The notes under the pieces: model-generated
What the model saw: only the letters and a program-made list of their open reading frames with translations
The model's database searches: none
What the model was told of the DNA's origin: nothing
Source: Oceanobacillus zhaokaii
GTDB taxonomy: Bacteria > Bacillota > Bacilli > Bacillales > Amphibacillaceae
Direction of reading: 5' to 3'
NCBI RefSeq assembly: GCF_003352005.1
Contig: NZ_CP024848.1
Location: 1,435,001-1,499,000, forward strand
Length of the DNA stretch: 64,000 nt
Program-made: the position numbers and the translations under genes
Shown here: piece after piece, positions 51,952-60,430 of the stretch
Layout: each line of letters opens with the position of its first letter
Position numbering within the stretch: position 1 is the stretch's first letter

Positions 51952-53409
51952 ATGTACGATAGTTTACAAAAACTAAATGAGATACCCGTATTTCATTTCT
52001 TTTCCGAAATATCCCAAATACCGAGAGGCTCTGGAAACGAAAAAGAAATTAGTGATTACTTCGTCCGCTTTGCCAGGAAGCGTGAATTAGAAGTAATTCA
52101 GGATGAGGCATTAAATGTTATTATCAAAAAACCTCCTACAGCAGGATATGAACATGGACCGACAGTAATTATCCAAGGACATATGGATATGGTGTGTGAG
52201 AAAAATGTGGGAACAATTCATGATTTTAATAAAGACCCTTTAAAGCTACGAATCAAAGACGATATGTTATATGCGACAGATACAACGCTCGGAGCAGATA
52301 ATGGTGTAGCGGTCGCGTATGCATTAGCATTACTGGATGCTGCGAATAAACCGCATCCAGCCCTCGAAATTGTCATTACGACAGAGGAAGAAACAACAAT
52401 GAAGGGTGCATTATCCGTTGATCCTGGCCTTTTGGAAGGAAAAATTTTTGTAAATATTGATTCAGAGGAAGACAATAAACTGTTGGTCAGTGGTGCAGGG
52501 GGTTTACAGACAATTTTAGAAATACCGCTAATAGAAGAACCTACACATGAGGATTACGTGAGTTATAATCTATCGGTGAAAGGTTTAATTGGTGGACATT
52601 CCGGAATTGAAATTGATCAGGAACGAGGAAATGCGATTAAACTAATCGGACGCCTGTTGTATGACCTGTCGACTAATGTTAATTTTGTAATCCAACATGT
52701 GCGTGGCGGTATGGCATCTAATGCAATCCCTCGTGAAACAACCGTTACCATCGCTTTGCCAGAAGGTGAAGTCGGTCTATTGCATAGAGAAATACAAACA
52801 TGGACGAATACGCTTAAAAACGAATTTGCTATTTCTGACCCTGATGTTTTCATTGAACTGAAGCAAGCAGAAGACTCCTTGTCGACATGTTTTTCAGAGG
52901 AAACAAAACGTAAGGTAATAACATCTCTCTTTGTCTTACCAAATGGAATCCAAAGCATGAGTATGGATTTGAAAGGGCTAGTAGAGAGCTCACTTAATGT
53001 AGGTAAAGTGGATACAACTAAAACCTCAATTATAATAGAAAGTGATGTAAGAAGTTCAGTGAAAAGCCGCAAATATGCGATTACTGATCAATGTCGATTG
53101 ATTGCTGAAAGCTTAGATTGCAATTTTAGAGTTACTTCTGATTATCCAGAATGGCCATACAATCCTGATTCCGCAATACGCAAATTATTTGAAAAGGTAT
53201 ATTATGAAAGAGAAGGAAAAAATATTGAAGTTACTTCAGTGCATGCAGGGATAGAGTGCGGTATTTTTATCGAAAAAATCCCCGGATTAGACGCTATTTC
53301 TATTGGTCCCGATATTTTTGATGTACATACTCCAAATGAGCATGTCAGTATACCATCAATGTTGAATAACTGGGAATATTTCCTAGCCGTTCTTAAAGAA
53401 ATGAAATAG
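51952..53409 (+). CDS. pepD: Aminoacyl-histidine dipeptidase PepD (M20 family)
   Basis: A 485-residue M20C metallopeptidase with the metal sites in IIQGHMDMVCEKN (His, Asp), GADNGVAVAYAL (Asp), TTEEETTMKGA (catalytic Glu pair) and the C-terminal HTPNEHVSI. It cleaves carnosine-like and other dipeptides. Ribosome site AGAGAGGAG. It forms a two-gene operon with the YfcC carrier. Confidence 0.9.
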   Translation: MYDSLQKLNEIPVFHFFSEISQIPRGSGNEKEISDYFVRFARKRELEVIQDEALNVIIKKPPTAGYEHGPTVIIQGHMDMVCEKNVGTIHDFNKDPLKLRIKDDMLYATDTTLGADNGVAVAYALALLDAANKPHPALEIVITTEEETTMKGALSVDPGLLEGKIFVNIDSEEDNKLLVSGAGGLQTILEIPLIEEPTHEDYVSYNLSVKGLIGGHSGIEIDQERGNAIKLIGRLLYDLSTNVNFVIQHVRGGMASNAIPRETTVTIALPEGEVGLLHREIQTWTNTLKNEFAISDPDVFIELKQAEDSLSTCFSEETKRKVITSLFVLPNGIQSMSMDLKGLVESSLNVGKVDTTKTSIIIESDVRSSVKSRKYAITDQCRLIAESLDCNFRVTSDYPEWPYNPDSAIRKLFEKVYYEREGKNIEVTSVHAGIECGIFIEKIPGLDAISIGPDIFDVHTPNEHVSIPSMLNNWEYFLAVLKEMK

Positions 53410-53529
53410 ATTCCATGCCTATGTTGGGTGGTAGTTTGAAAAAGAAATAAGTGTTTTAATCACAGAAACCCGAACGTTTAAACATTTTGCTGCGGATGAA
53501 ATGCACGATAAAGTTGAGGCAATAGGGCC

Positions 53530-53606
53530 GTTACTGGCTGTTGATCTCCCACTTAGAATTTTCAGGTTTTTTCCTATTCTCGAAGTGGGAGTCTTACAGC
53601 CAGTTA
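53530..53606. other. Long imperfect hairpin in a gene-free remnant
   Basis: GTTACTGGCTGT pairs with ACAGCCAGTTAC (one mismatch) and CTCCCACTT with AAGTGGGAG, giving a 77-nt stem-loop after pepD. An in-frame stretch before it (ETRTFKHFAADEMHDKV) looks like decayed coding sequence of unknown origin. It may be the end of a degraded transposable element. Confidence 0.45.
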
Positions 53607-53615
53607 CACTGCGAT

Positions 53616-53659
53616 AAAACAACCCTGTCTGTTTGTTTTTTCAACCAGCAGGGTTGTTT
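53616..53659. terminator. Bidirectional terminator between pepD and the SASP gene
   Basis: AAAACAACCCTG / CAGGGTTGTTT stem with a 21-nt loop and T-rich flanks on both strands. Confidence 0.8.
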
Positions 53660-53661
53660 GC

Positions 53662-53904
53662 TTATTTCTTTTTCATTTGTTCCTGTGCCATCCTCACCAT
53701 TTCTTTCACCATGTTTCCTCCAATTGGACCACCAACTTTCCCCGCTTGTTCGGAGGTTAGGTGTCCATTGTAGCCTTCCTTTAACGGGACTCCTTGCTCT
53801 TTTGCAACCTCGTATTTGACCGCATCCGGAATCCCATTGTCGATCATGTACCCTTTCGCTTTCATGACGCGTCCTTTAAACTCGCTTAACTCATTTTTTC
53901 CCAT
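53662..53904 (-). CDS. Alpha/beta-type small acid-soluble spore protein
   Basis: An 80-residue SASP: KYEVAKEQGVPL carries the germination-protease (GPR) cleavage site (after the Glu of YEVA), and GHLTSEQAGKVGGPIGGNMV followed by KEMVRMAQEQM is the conserved DNA-binding half. It coats spore DNA and protects it from UV and heat, then is degraded at germination. The N-terminal half is more divergent than in major SspA/B proteins, like the SspF/minor group. AAGGAGGCGAATGAC precedes the start. Confidence 0.9.
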   Translation of the reverse strand: MGKNELSEFKGRVMKAKGYMIDNGIPDAVKYEVAKEQGVPLKEGYNGHLTSEQAGKVGGPIGGNMVKEMVRMAQEQMKKK

Positions 53905-54006
53905 GTCATTCGCCTCCTTATGTTATAGGTTTTCCTGAATGCATAAGATTACGCAAGCGAATTAGGTATTTGCCTGTTTATCTAAATTCTTAATTATCAG
54001 TTACTG

Positions 54007-54192
54007 ATGCTATCAACATCCTTGATGGATTATTTTGTAAAAATATCACCTACCAAAAAAGTATTTCCTTCAACCAATCAATCAAACAAAGAAATGCAAA
54101 AAGTTTTTATTGCAAATGGTTTCATACAAAGTGGAGTTGTTGAAAATTTGGATGAAGGAGATCCTGAAATAATTTATTTTAAATCAAAGTAA
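54007..54192 (+). pseudogene. C-terminal fragment of a GNAT acetyltransferase
   Basis: The translated segment STNQSNKEMQKVFIANGFIQ and SGVVENLDEGDPEIIYFKSK is the last part of a GNAT fold (beta-5 onward). The acetyl-CoA-binding half is absent and there is no ribosome site at the first ATG. A deletion or decay remnant in a stretch poor in intact genes. Confidence 0.65.
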
Positions 54193-54228
54193 ATTAACTT
54201 AGGAGCATTCTAGTGCAAGAGTTAAACA

Positions 54229-54255
54229 AGTCGATCATTAGGTTGATCGACTTTC
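54229..54255 (+). terminator. Terminator after the GNAT remnant
   Basis: AAGTCGATCA / TGATCGACTT stem with a short loop, followed by TCTCTTC. Confidence 0.6.
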
Positions 54256-54445
54256 TCTTCAAACAGTGTTTTTTGAATATTACAGTAGTATAGAGGGGAG
54301 AGTTATTGAACTAAGATGTCATTTTAATTCAATAAGCAACGTCCATTATCATTGATGACACGGAGTGCGAATAAGTTAATAGGTATTCACCTGTGTTTGC
54401 CTAAATGAATATCTTATTGGGAAGCTATTTCTAGGGGGAATTGGT

Positions 54446-55228
54446 GTGGGATATTATGTTACTGTAGAATCAGGCATAAAATTATATGTAGAAGATATAA
54501 ATCCCGAGGGAAGTAAGAAGATAGTGTTTTTACATGGTTGGCCGTTAAGCCATAAACAGTTTGAATATCAATTTGATGTTCTTCCCTTTATGGGTTACCG
54601 TTGTATCGGTATTGACTGGAGAGGGTTTGGGAAGTCGGATAAGCCAATAGGTGGATACAATTTTGACAGATTGTCAGATGATATACGAGCAGTAGTTGAT
54701 GTACTTCAATTAGATAATTTCACTCTTGTAGGTCACTCAACAGGTGGAGCAATTGCGATTCGGTATATGTCCCGACATAATGGTTACGGAGTATCCAACC
54801 TTGTACTAGTAGACGCTGCAGCCCCTATAGGATTTTCTAAAGAAACTGCAACTAGATTCCTTACTCAAGCGTTAAATGACCGCCCTAAGATGATGCGAGA
54901 AGTGACAGACAACTTTTTCTTTCAATATATAACAAGCTCATTCTCTGAGTGGTTTTTTCAATTGGGCTTAGAGGCAGCAGGGTGGTCAACGGCGGCAATC
55001 ATAATTACACTAAGAGATGAGAAGCTTTATGCAGATTTGCAAAAAATACTTGTCCCTACCTTAATAGTTCATGGTGTTCACGACAAAGTTATTCCGTTTG
55101 CACAAGCAAATGAACTGAATCAACAAATAAAAAATTCACAGCTTGTTCCGTTTCATTACAGTGGTCACGGTCTTTTCTGGGAAGAACGTAACAAGTTTAA
55201 CGAGCTATTAAGGGAATTTATTGGTTGA
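54446..55228 (+). CDS. Alpha/beta hydrolase (haloperoxidase/esterase type)
   Basis: A 260-residue hydrolase with oxyanion segment FLHGWPLSHKQ, nucleophile Ser in LVGHSTGGAIA (about S97), Asp in IVHGVHDKVIP and His in YSGHGLFWEE. This is the non-haem chloroperoxidase-like esterase group. GTG start behind AGGGGGA. Substrate unknown. It stands alone between remnants. Confidence 0.82.
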   Translation: MGYYVTVESGIKLYVEDINPEGSKKIVFLHGWPLSHKQFEYQFDVLPFMGYRCIGIDWRGFGKSDKPIGGYNFDRLSDDIRAVVDVLQLDNFTLVGHSTGGAIAIRYMSRHNGYGVSNLVLVDAAAPIGFSKETATRFLTQALNDRPKMMREVTDNFFFQYITSSFSEWFFQLGLEAAGWSTAAIIITLRDEKLYADLQKILVPTLIVHGVHDKVIPFAQANELNQQIKNSQLVPFHYSGHGLFWEERNKFNELLREFIG

Positions 55229-55865
55229 TAGTCCTCTTCAACTAAATGGCGTTTAATCGAATAACCGAATGTATTAGTTTATCTTACTAGTTGAATAAGT
55301 TTAATTAAAAGAAGAGGTGTTTATTTGAAAACATGAACGGGGTGCACCAAAAAAACACGGTCTAATTAGTTGTATTTTTGGTTAATAGTGATTTCTTACT
55401 GTTTACTGGTCAAATGGATTTTGCTCCGTAATAGAACAATCGAGATGAGATTGTTGTATCGGCGGCGTCTTATTTCTTATTGAGCTAACTGGTCCAATTA
55501 TGGAACAAGACGATCATTGAATTGATTGTCTTTTAATTTTGGAAAGATTGAAATATTATGCTAATATTGATTATTGCTAGAGGAGGATTTTGGTTAATTA
55601 AATCAAATGGAGTAGGTATCTACTTGTTTCGCAGTAAAAGAAACCGCCCTTCTAAAATGAAAACGAGTATTTTAGGGAAATCCATTGCAATATATCAGTT
55701 CAATACGTCGGGTAGTTTTTGGTATTAAACAGCCAAATGATTCAATCACCATAAAGGCCTGCCTCTAGAGTAAAAATTTCTTTCTACTCGGACAGGCTGT
55801 TTTAGAAGTATAGATATCTAATAAAAACCTTAAATTTTGATCCTAAATTACAAATGATTTTCTTG
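55229..55865. other. 637-bp gap with decayed coding remnants
   Basis: AAGAAGAGGTG followed by TTG (about 55325) looks like a translation start, but it runs into stops within four codons. A terminator-like hairpin (AAGACGATCA...TTGATTGTCTTTT, 55507-55534) sits behind it with no gene to terminate. A 55-codon frame at 55558-55725 is possible but unsupported. The pattern suggests a dead gene. Confidence 0.4.
55755..55802 (-). terminator. Terminator after the HpaB-family gene
   Basis: GCCTGCCTCTAGAGTA / TACTCGGACAGGC imperfect stem downstream of the minus-strand gene. Confidence 0.5.
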
Positions 55866-57320
55866 TTATTCTCCAGTTTCCTGGTCTAAGAAATTGCTAA
55901 CTTCATTTACATAATCAGTAAGTGGATATGCTTTGTATAGACGGCTTGATGATCGGATGGGGTCTCCAAAAAAGTACCTTTCATATTGGGTTTGTCTCGT
56001 TCCAAATGAACTCATTGTCAGGTCCCAGGCTAATCTAAATATCTTCACTCGATCCTCTGCGTTTTTGGTTGCTGATTGAAGATATTGGTCGAGATCGGCT
56101 CGAATTGAGGAATTAAATGCGTTTTCAGTAGGCAGACCAACGAGTCCGCTAGCCCCAATTAATTGAATAATTTCAATGAAGCGGGGATAAATTTTAGGGA
56201 AGATGCTATTGGCAACCTGAAGCGGAACAATATTCGGCCGCATTGTTCCCCACTGGTCTAATGCTGCATCATTCTCAGACTTTTCTAACAGAGCCTTCAT
56301 TGTTTCAAGTCCAATGATGATCTCTGACAGCTTTTCTTGAATATGTTGATACTCGCTCACGTTAATAGTCTGTACAAGAAGCTCAGCCAGACCTAAAATG
56401 AATTCTGTTTTGACAATTTGTCTGGTCACGACTTGATGGATCGTAAAACTGTTAAAAGAACTTTGGAATGAGAGATCTGCAGCTGCTATAGCATTGTCAT
56501 AATAGAATACTCGATCCCACGGAACGAGTACATTGTCGAAAACAAGAATGGTATCCATTTCTTCGAATCGAGAGCTTAAAGGGTGATTAAAAAAAGAATC
56601 TCCACCAACAAATGACTCTCTGCAAATAAATTTTAAACCCTTCGCATCTGATGGAATGGAAAAAGCGAATGCTTCATCTTCATCTAGCAAAAATTTAGGA
56701 ATACTAAAAACTAATACTTCGTCGGTTAATCCGCCTTGAGTAGCTAAGAGGCGTGCGCCTTTAATTACTATACCATCATCATTTCGGTCAATCACCCGGG
56801 CAGCAACAGGTTCTTCTTCAGATGATTCTAAATATGAGTCGGAACGATTTACTTGGGGTGAGACAAATGTATGGGCGAATGAAAGGTCTTTTTTCATCGC
56901 CAATTCATATAGGGATTGGAGATTTTCTGGAAAACAATTGACTCTTCCTCTTAATAAGGGAGAAGAAGAGGCGAAACTCATTAAAGCGGAATTGAGGTAA
57001 TCGGGACTTCTTCCTAACAAGCCACCTGTTTGTCTGGCCCAGTGCTCACTGGCCTTTCGTCTTCTTATTAAGTCATCCTTCGTTTTGGGCTGCAAGAAGG
57101 AAAGCCCAACAGATTCCCCCGTTTCTGGTGAATGGAAAGTCATCTCATCTTTAATTTCAGAATCATGCTGCATATTATATAGGGCAGCCTTTGTCTGAAG
57201 AATTCCTTTGAATGCAGGGTGCTCAGAGATTTTTCCCTCAATCCTTTTCCCATCCAGCCAAATTTCAGTATCCAGCTGATTTAAGCGTTTAATATAATCC
57301 GTCCCATTAATAGCTCCCAT
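55866..57320 (-). CDS. hpaB: 4-hydroxyphenylacetate 3-monooxygenase oxygenase subunit (HpaB family)
   Basis: A 484-residue protein of the FADH2-dependent HpaB/PvcC family: NGTDYIKRLNQLDTEIWLDG at the start, FLQPKTKDDLIRRRKASEHW, FVSPQVNRSD, NDDGIVIKGARLLATQGGLT and FDNVLVPWDRVFYYD. It hydroxylates phenolic compounds ortho to an OH group, using reduced FAD from a partner reductase (HpaC). No reductase or hpa pathway gene is nearby. GGGAGTG sets the start at 57320, removing 11 upstream codons. Confidence 0.87.
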   Translation of the reverse strand: MGAINGTDYIKRLNQLDTEIWLDGKRIEGKISEHPAFKGILQTKAALYNMQHDSEIKDEMTFHSPETGESVGLSFLQPKTKDDLIRRRKASEHWARQTGGLLGRSPDYLNSALMSFASSSPLLRGRVNCFPENLQSLYELAMKKDLSFAHTFVSPQVNRSDSYLESSEEEPVAARVIDRNDDGIVIKGARLLATQGGLTDEVLVFSIPKFLLDEDEAFAFSIPSDAKGLKFICRESFVGGDSFFNHPLSSRFEEMDTILVFDNVLVPWDRVFYYDNAIAAADLSFQSSFNSFTIHQVVTRQIVKTEFILGLAELLVQTINVSEYQHIQEKLSEIIIGLETMKALLEKSENDAALDQWGTMRPNIVPLQVANSIFPKIYPRFIEIIQLIGASGLVGLPTENAFNSSIRADLDQYLQSATKNAEDRVKIFRLAWDLTMSSFGTRQTQYERYFFGDPIRSSSRLYKAYPLTDYVNEVSNFLDQETGE

Positions 57321-57351
57321 AATAACACTCCCATATCCATTTACTTTTATC

Positions 57352-57600
57352 ATGCAGGGTTATTTTTACTGTACTATTATATTAGTCCGGGTGTTTGCCT
57401 GTTCCTCCATTTGTAATCGGATAGACTCTTATTACACACAGCACAGCTATGGGATTTACAAGACATTACTGCCCAATAAACAAATCACTATCACAGCGGA
57501 ATCTAACGGGACAGGGTATAAGAAAGATTATTTACAAAATGGTTTTCTTTATATATCGTTCCATTATAAGGATAAAAAAAGAAATCAAAAGGGGAAATGA
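57352..57600 (+). CDS. Hypothetical protein or C-terminal remnant
   Basis: An 82-codon frame whose second half (ITITAESNGTGYKKDYLQNG, then FLYISFHYKDKK) looks like real coding sequence and runs directly into the ribosome site of the next gene. The N-terminal part (LVRVFACSS) is not preceded by a clear ribosome site, so this may be the end of a truncated gene. No family recognised. Confidence 0.35.
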   Translation: MQGYFYCTIILVRVFACSSICNRIDSYYTQHSYGIYKTLLPNKQITITAESNGTGYKKDYLQNGFLYISFHYKDKKRNQKGK

Positions 57601-57603
57601 ATA

Positions 57604-58035
57604 ATGAATTTGCAAATTACTAAAGAACTAAATAAAAAGGCTAAACAATATATTGATGATGAACTTTATAAGTTTAATTTAAAGCATTTGCCAGAAGATT
57701 TAGGAGGCAGGTACGAAGAAATCAATTTATTTTTGAAGGACGAAAATGGCTTTGTATTTGGAGGAATACTTGCTGAAGTGTGTTGGAACTGGTTAGAAAT
57801 TCAAACCTTTATGATAGATGAGAACATACGGAAATTAGGTTTTGGAACTAAATTATTATTAGAAATTGAGAAAATAGCTATTGAAAAAGAATGTGATTTT
57901 ATAAAAGTAGATACTTTGAGTTTTCAAGCACTGGGTTTCTATGAGAAGAATGGCTATCAAATGTTTGGGTGTCTAGATAACGTAGGGAGAGATTATAAAC
58001 ATTACTATCTTAAAAAGGATTTAAAGAATTTTTAA
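57604..58035 (+). CDS. GNAT family N-acetyltransferase
   Basis: A 143-residue GNAT protein: GGRYEEINLFLKDENGFVFG, the acetyl-CoA loop DENIRKLGFGTKLLLEIEK near residues 79-97, and a C-terminal ALGFYEKNGYQMFGCL. AAGGGGAAATGAATA precedes ATG. Acceptor unknown. It is a typical stand-alone resistance/detoxification-type GNAT in an accessory stretch. Confidence 0.82.
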   Translation: MNLQITKELNKKAKQYIDDELYKFNLKHLPEDLGGRYEEINLFLKDENGFVFGGILAEVCWNWLEIQTFMIDENIRKLGFGTKLLLEIEKIAIEKECDFIKVDTLSFQALGFYEKNGYQMFGCLDNVGRDYKHYYLKKDLKNF

Positions 58036-58798
58036 TATTATAGAGGAAAAGATTTAAGTTTCTTCTATCACGAAATGGTGCCTTACCTAAATTAAAGCAA
58101 TACTTCATCCTTCATCAGCTAAACTTGATCTCATTGTTCCAACCAGGCTGGCAAGATGTTTATAGAAGTAGGGGTCAAAAGTTCAGCTGACGGAATCTAG
58201 TCACACTGGTTCGATGTTCTACCCTGAGTTATTGACGGAATGCGAGAGGGTACGGCTGTGCCTGATTTTCCAGAGCTTCCAGAACAATTTGCTCCAGGGA
58301 TTGATTAGGATGATTACCACCGTATTTTAAAACGTTTAAAAAGCAATATGTAAAAAACCTGTGCACCTAAGATTGCTAGCCGGATTACGTTCCTAATTAC
58401 AGTACTATGGTGAGCTTTCCACGTTTCTTATAGTTGAGAACGTAAAATCATTCAGTGAAATAGGAGCCGAAATTGTTTCTGATAGTTCCCAAAAACTTGG
58501 TTTGACGATTAAGGTTTCGAGCCTTTGTCTCTTACTTACTTATTTAAAAGGTAATCTATTAATAAAAACAAAAACAGATGAGATCAAGCGAACAATATTG
58601 TAATTGCAAACGAACTTTTTCAGGTATTAAGCATTCCACCATTCTCAAAGAGTTAAGATAATTAAGAAGAGGGATTGCAACTATAATTTACTAGAATGGT
58701 TAAACGGCATAATGAAGAATTTAACTGTTATATTAAGCTTTAAGAGGCTTGTTCATATAAATAAGCCTCTTAAGTAAATAGTAAATCTTGTCTTTTAT
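58036..58798. pseudogene. 763-bp gap with degraded coding remnants
   Basis: No intact gene. Around 58228-58352 one plus frame reads VIDGMREGTAVPDFPELPEQ then FAPGID, stop, DDYHRILKRLKSNM, stop. This is protein-like sequence broken by stops. A second protein-like stretch (IVENVKSFSEIGAEIVSDSS) follows near 58430-58490. The ancestral genes were not identified. Confidence 0.4.
58742..58773 (-). terminator. Hairpin after the YdhK gene
   Basis: AAGAGGCTT / AAGCCTCTT perfect 9-bp stem with a 13-nt loop just downstream of the minus-strand gene. The tail is only weakly U-rich. Confidence 0.6.
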
Positions 58799-59422
58799 TT
58801 ATTCAACTGGTGATAATTCACTTTCTGTAACCCATCTGTGATTTGTTACTTCCTCTCCACCAGTAGTGGGAACAAAATCAACCATATAGACAGTTGTTTC
58901 TTCCGCAGAATCAATTTCGGCGGTTGCGCCATTCATACCTTCCATATGATTTGCTTTTAGGATTACTTCTGTACCAGGTTCTAACGGTGCTTCACCAGGA
59001 CTTTCTAATTCTTCGTGAATTACCCATTTATGATCTTTAATTTTTTCTCCACCAGTTGTAGGATTATAGGAAACAGTATAAACTGTAGTATCATAAGCAC
59101 CAACAATCGTTGCTTCAGCACCATTCATACCTTCCATATGATCTGTTTCTATAATTGCTTGATTCCCAACATCATATGTTGGATTCTCAGCTTCTTTCAC
59201 TCCTTCTGGAATTTCTCCAGAGCTGGACATATTCATTTCTGAATGGTCCATACCTTCCATGTCTTCATTTGTACTAGATTCCATTTCCTCTTCTGTGTTG
59301 GACTCAGTTTTGGTACCTGTGTTTTCTTCAGGATTCGTTTCTTCTGTTTCACTGGAACAAGCTGCCAATACAAATAACACGAACATAGAGACAAGTCCTA
59401 CTATTAGTCTATACCTTTTCAT
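58799..59422 (-). CDS. YdhK family lipoprotein (DUF1541 repeats), copper-associated
   Basis: A 207-residue lipoprotein: signal peptide with lipobox FVLAAC, an acidic Glu/Thr/Ser linker with Met- and His-rich stretches (EDMEGMDHSEMNMSS), then two tandem DUF1541 units, each with HMEGMNGA, TTVY, PTTGGE and HxWV. The Met/His motifs suggest extracytoplasmic Cu(I)/Cu(II) binding, and the location next to csp, csoR and copAZ agrees. GGAGGATGG places the start at 59422. Confidence 0.85.
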   Translation of the reverse strand: MKRYRLIVGLVSMFVLFVLAACSSETEETNPEENTGTKTESNTEEEMESSTNEDMEGMDHSEMNMSSSGEIPEGVKEAENPTYDVGNQAIIETDHMEGMNGAEATIVGAYDTTVYTVSYNPTTGGEKIKDHKWVIHEELESPGEAPLEPGTEVILKANHMEGMNGATAEIDSAEETTVYMVDFVPTTGGEEVTNHRWVTESELSPVE

Positions 59423-59601
59423 TTTTACCATCCTCCACTACTATTATCAACACTACTTTACCCTGAAACCCTGCATTTTATATGCAAGTTTTCAGGGGGA
59501 ATGATAGTCTATGAAAAACAAATTTAATATGGAAACCCTATTTATATAGATAAAAAATGGCTCAGGAGCTGCTATGGGTAACTTATTTACATATGGTTCA
59601 T

Positions 59602-59928
59602 TTAGGCAACATTTTTACAAGCTTCTGCACATTTGAAGCAAGCATCAGCACATTTCTGACAGTGTTCGTGATTATGCTTTTTGCATTCGTTCCCACATGA
59701 TTCGCAAATTTTAGCACATACGGAGGCTAATTCAGAAACAAATGGTGTGTTTTTTGATAAGGCCTGTTCTAAAAAAGAGCAAATGTCAGCACATTCTCTG
59801 TCCAATCGTATACACTCTGTCATCATCTTGATGTCTTCCTCTTTCAGGCATGCACCATAACAATGATTACACGCTACTGCACACTCATGTAATGACTGGA
59901 TTAGTTCTTGGTGTTGTTCATGTGACAT
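59602..59928 (-). CDS. Four-helix-bundle copper storage protein (Csp/DUF326)
   Basis: A 108-residue cytosolic protein with 14 cysteines arranged along helices (CAVACNHCYGAC, CIRLDRECADIC, CAKICESCGNEC, HCQKCADACFKCAEAC) as in the Csp3 family, which stores many Cu(I) ions inside the bundle. No Tat or Sec signal, so a cytosolic form. AGGAGGAT ribosome site. Divergent from csoR across a CsoR-type operator. Confidence 0.9.
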   Translation of the reverse strand: MSHEQHQELIQSLHECAVACNHCYGACLKEEDIKMMTECIRLDRECADICSFLEQALSKNTPFVSELASVCAKICESCGNECKKHNHEHCQKCADACFKCAEACKNVA

Positions 59929-60056
59929 AATGATTAAATCCTCCTGTTATATTAATTTAATGTACAAAATATAAACTACCCGTTATTTATTCAATTAAAC
60001 TAAAACATATAAACAGCAAACAGACTTCTATTGGGAATTTAAATAGGCAGTATTAT

Positions 60057-60085
60057 TTGACAATAATACATTAGGGGGGTATAGT
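60057..60085 (+). promoter_or_regulatory. csoR-copAZ promoter with CsoR-type operator
   Basis: TTGACA (60057-60062) and TATAGT (60080-60085) are 17 nt apart. The run TTAGGGGGGTATAGTA (60071-60086) over the spacer and -10 resembles the G-tract pseudo-palindrome bound by copper sensor CsoR. CsoR bound here would block polymerase until Cu(I) releases it. Confidence 0.75.
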
Positions 60086-60115
60086 ATAAATATAAAGTAT
60101 AAGGAAGTGATTCAT

Positions 60116-60418
60116 ATGGATAAATTCTTACATGAACACCCAATTACTCCAAGAACGAAAGATGAACAACAAGCAATCATTAACCGTTTGAAGAGAATCG
60201 AAGGTCAGGTTCGTGGAGTTCAGAAGATGGTTGATGAAGATCGCTATTGCGTAGATATATTAGTTCAAATTAGTGCCATTCAAGCTGCACTTAAAAATGT
60301 TGGATTTTCTATTACTGAGCGACATATCAAACATTGTGTAAGTGATGCTATTCAATCAGGGGAAGGTAATGAAACAATTGATGAATTAATGAGTGTGATG
60401 AAGCAGTTTTCTAAATAA
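60116..60418 (+). CDS. csoR: Copper-sensing repressor CsoR
   Basis: A 100-residue DUF156 helical repressor. The Cu(I) ligands C45, H70 and C74 are all present (YCVDIL, HIKHC) in the same numbering as B. subtilis CsoR, which separates it from RcnR/FrmR relatives. The start at 60116 follows AAGGAAGTGA; a GTG three codons earlier lies inside that site. It represses its own operon with copA and copZ (12-bp gap to copA). Confidence 0.93.
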   Translation: MDKFLHEHPITPRTKDEQQAIINRLKRIEGQVRGVQKMVDEDRYCVDILVQISAIQAALKNVGFSITERHIKHCVSDAIQSGEGNETIDELMSVMKQFSK

Positions 60419-60430
60419 GGGGGGGCTATT

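Noticed and set aside
53541..53819. 92-codon plus-strand frame over the SASP gene
   Set aside because: Antisense shadow of the minus-strand SASP and its terminator; no start signal.
55558..55725. Possible 55-residue protein in the gap before the HpaB-family gene
   Set aside because: No convincing ribosome site at its ATG and no recognisable pattern; kept only as part of the decayed gap.
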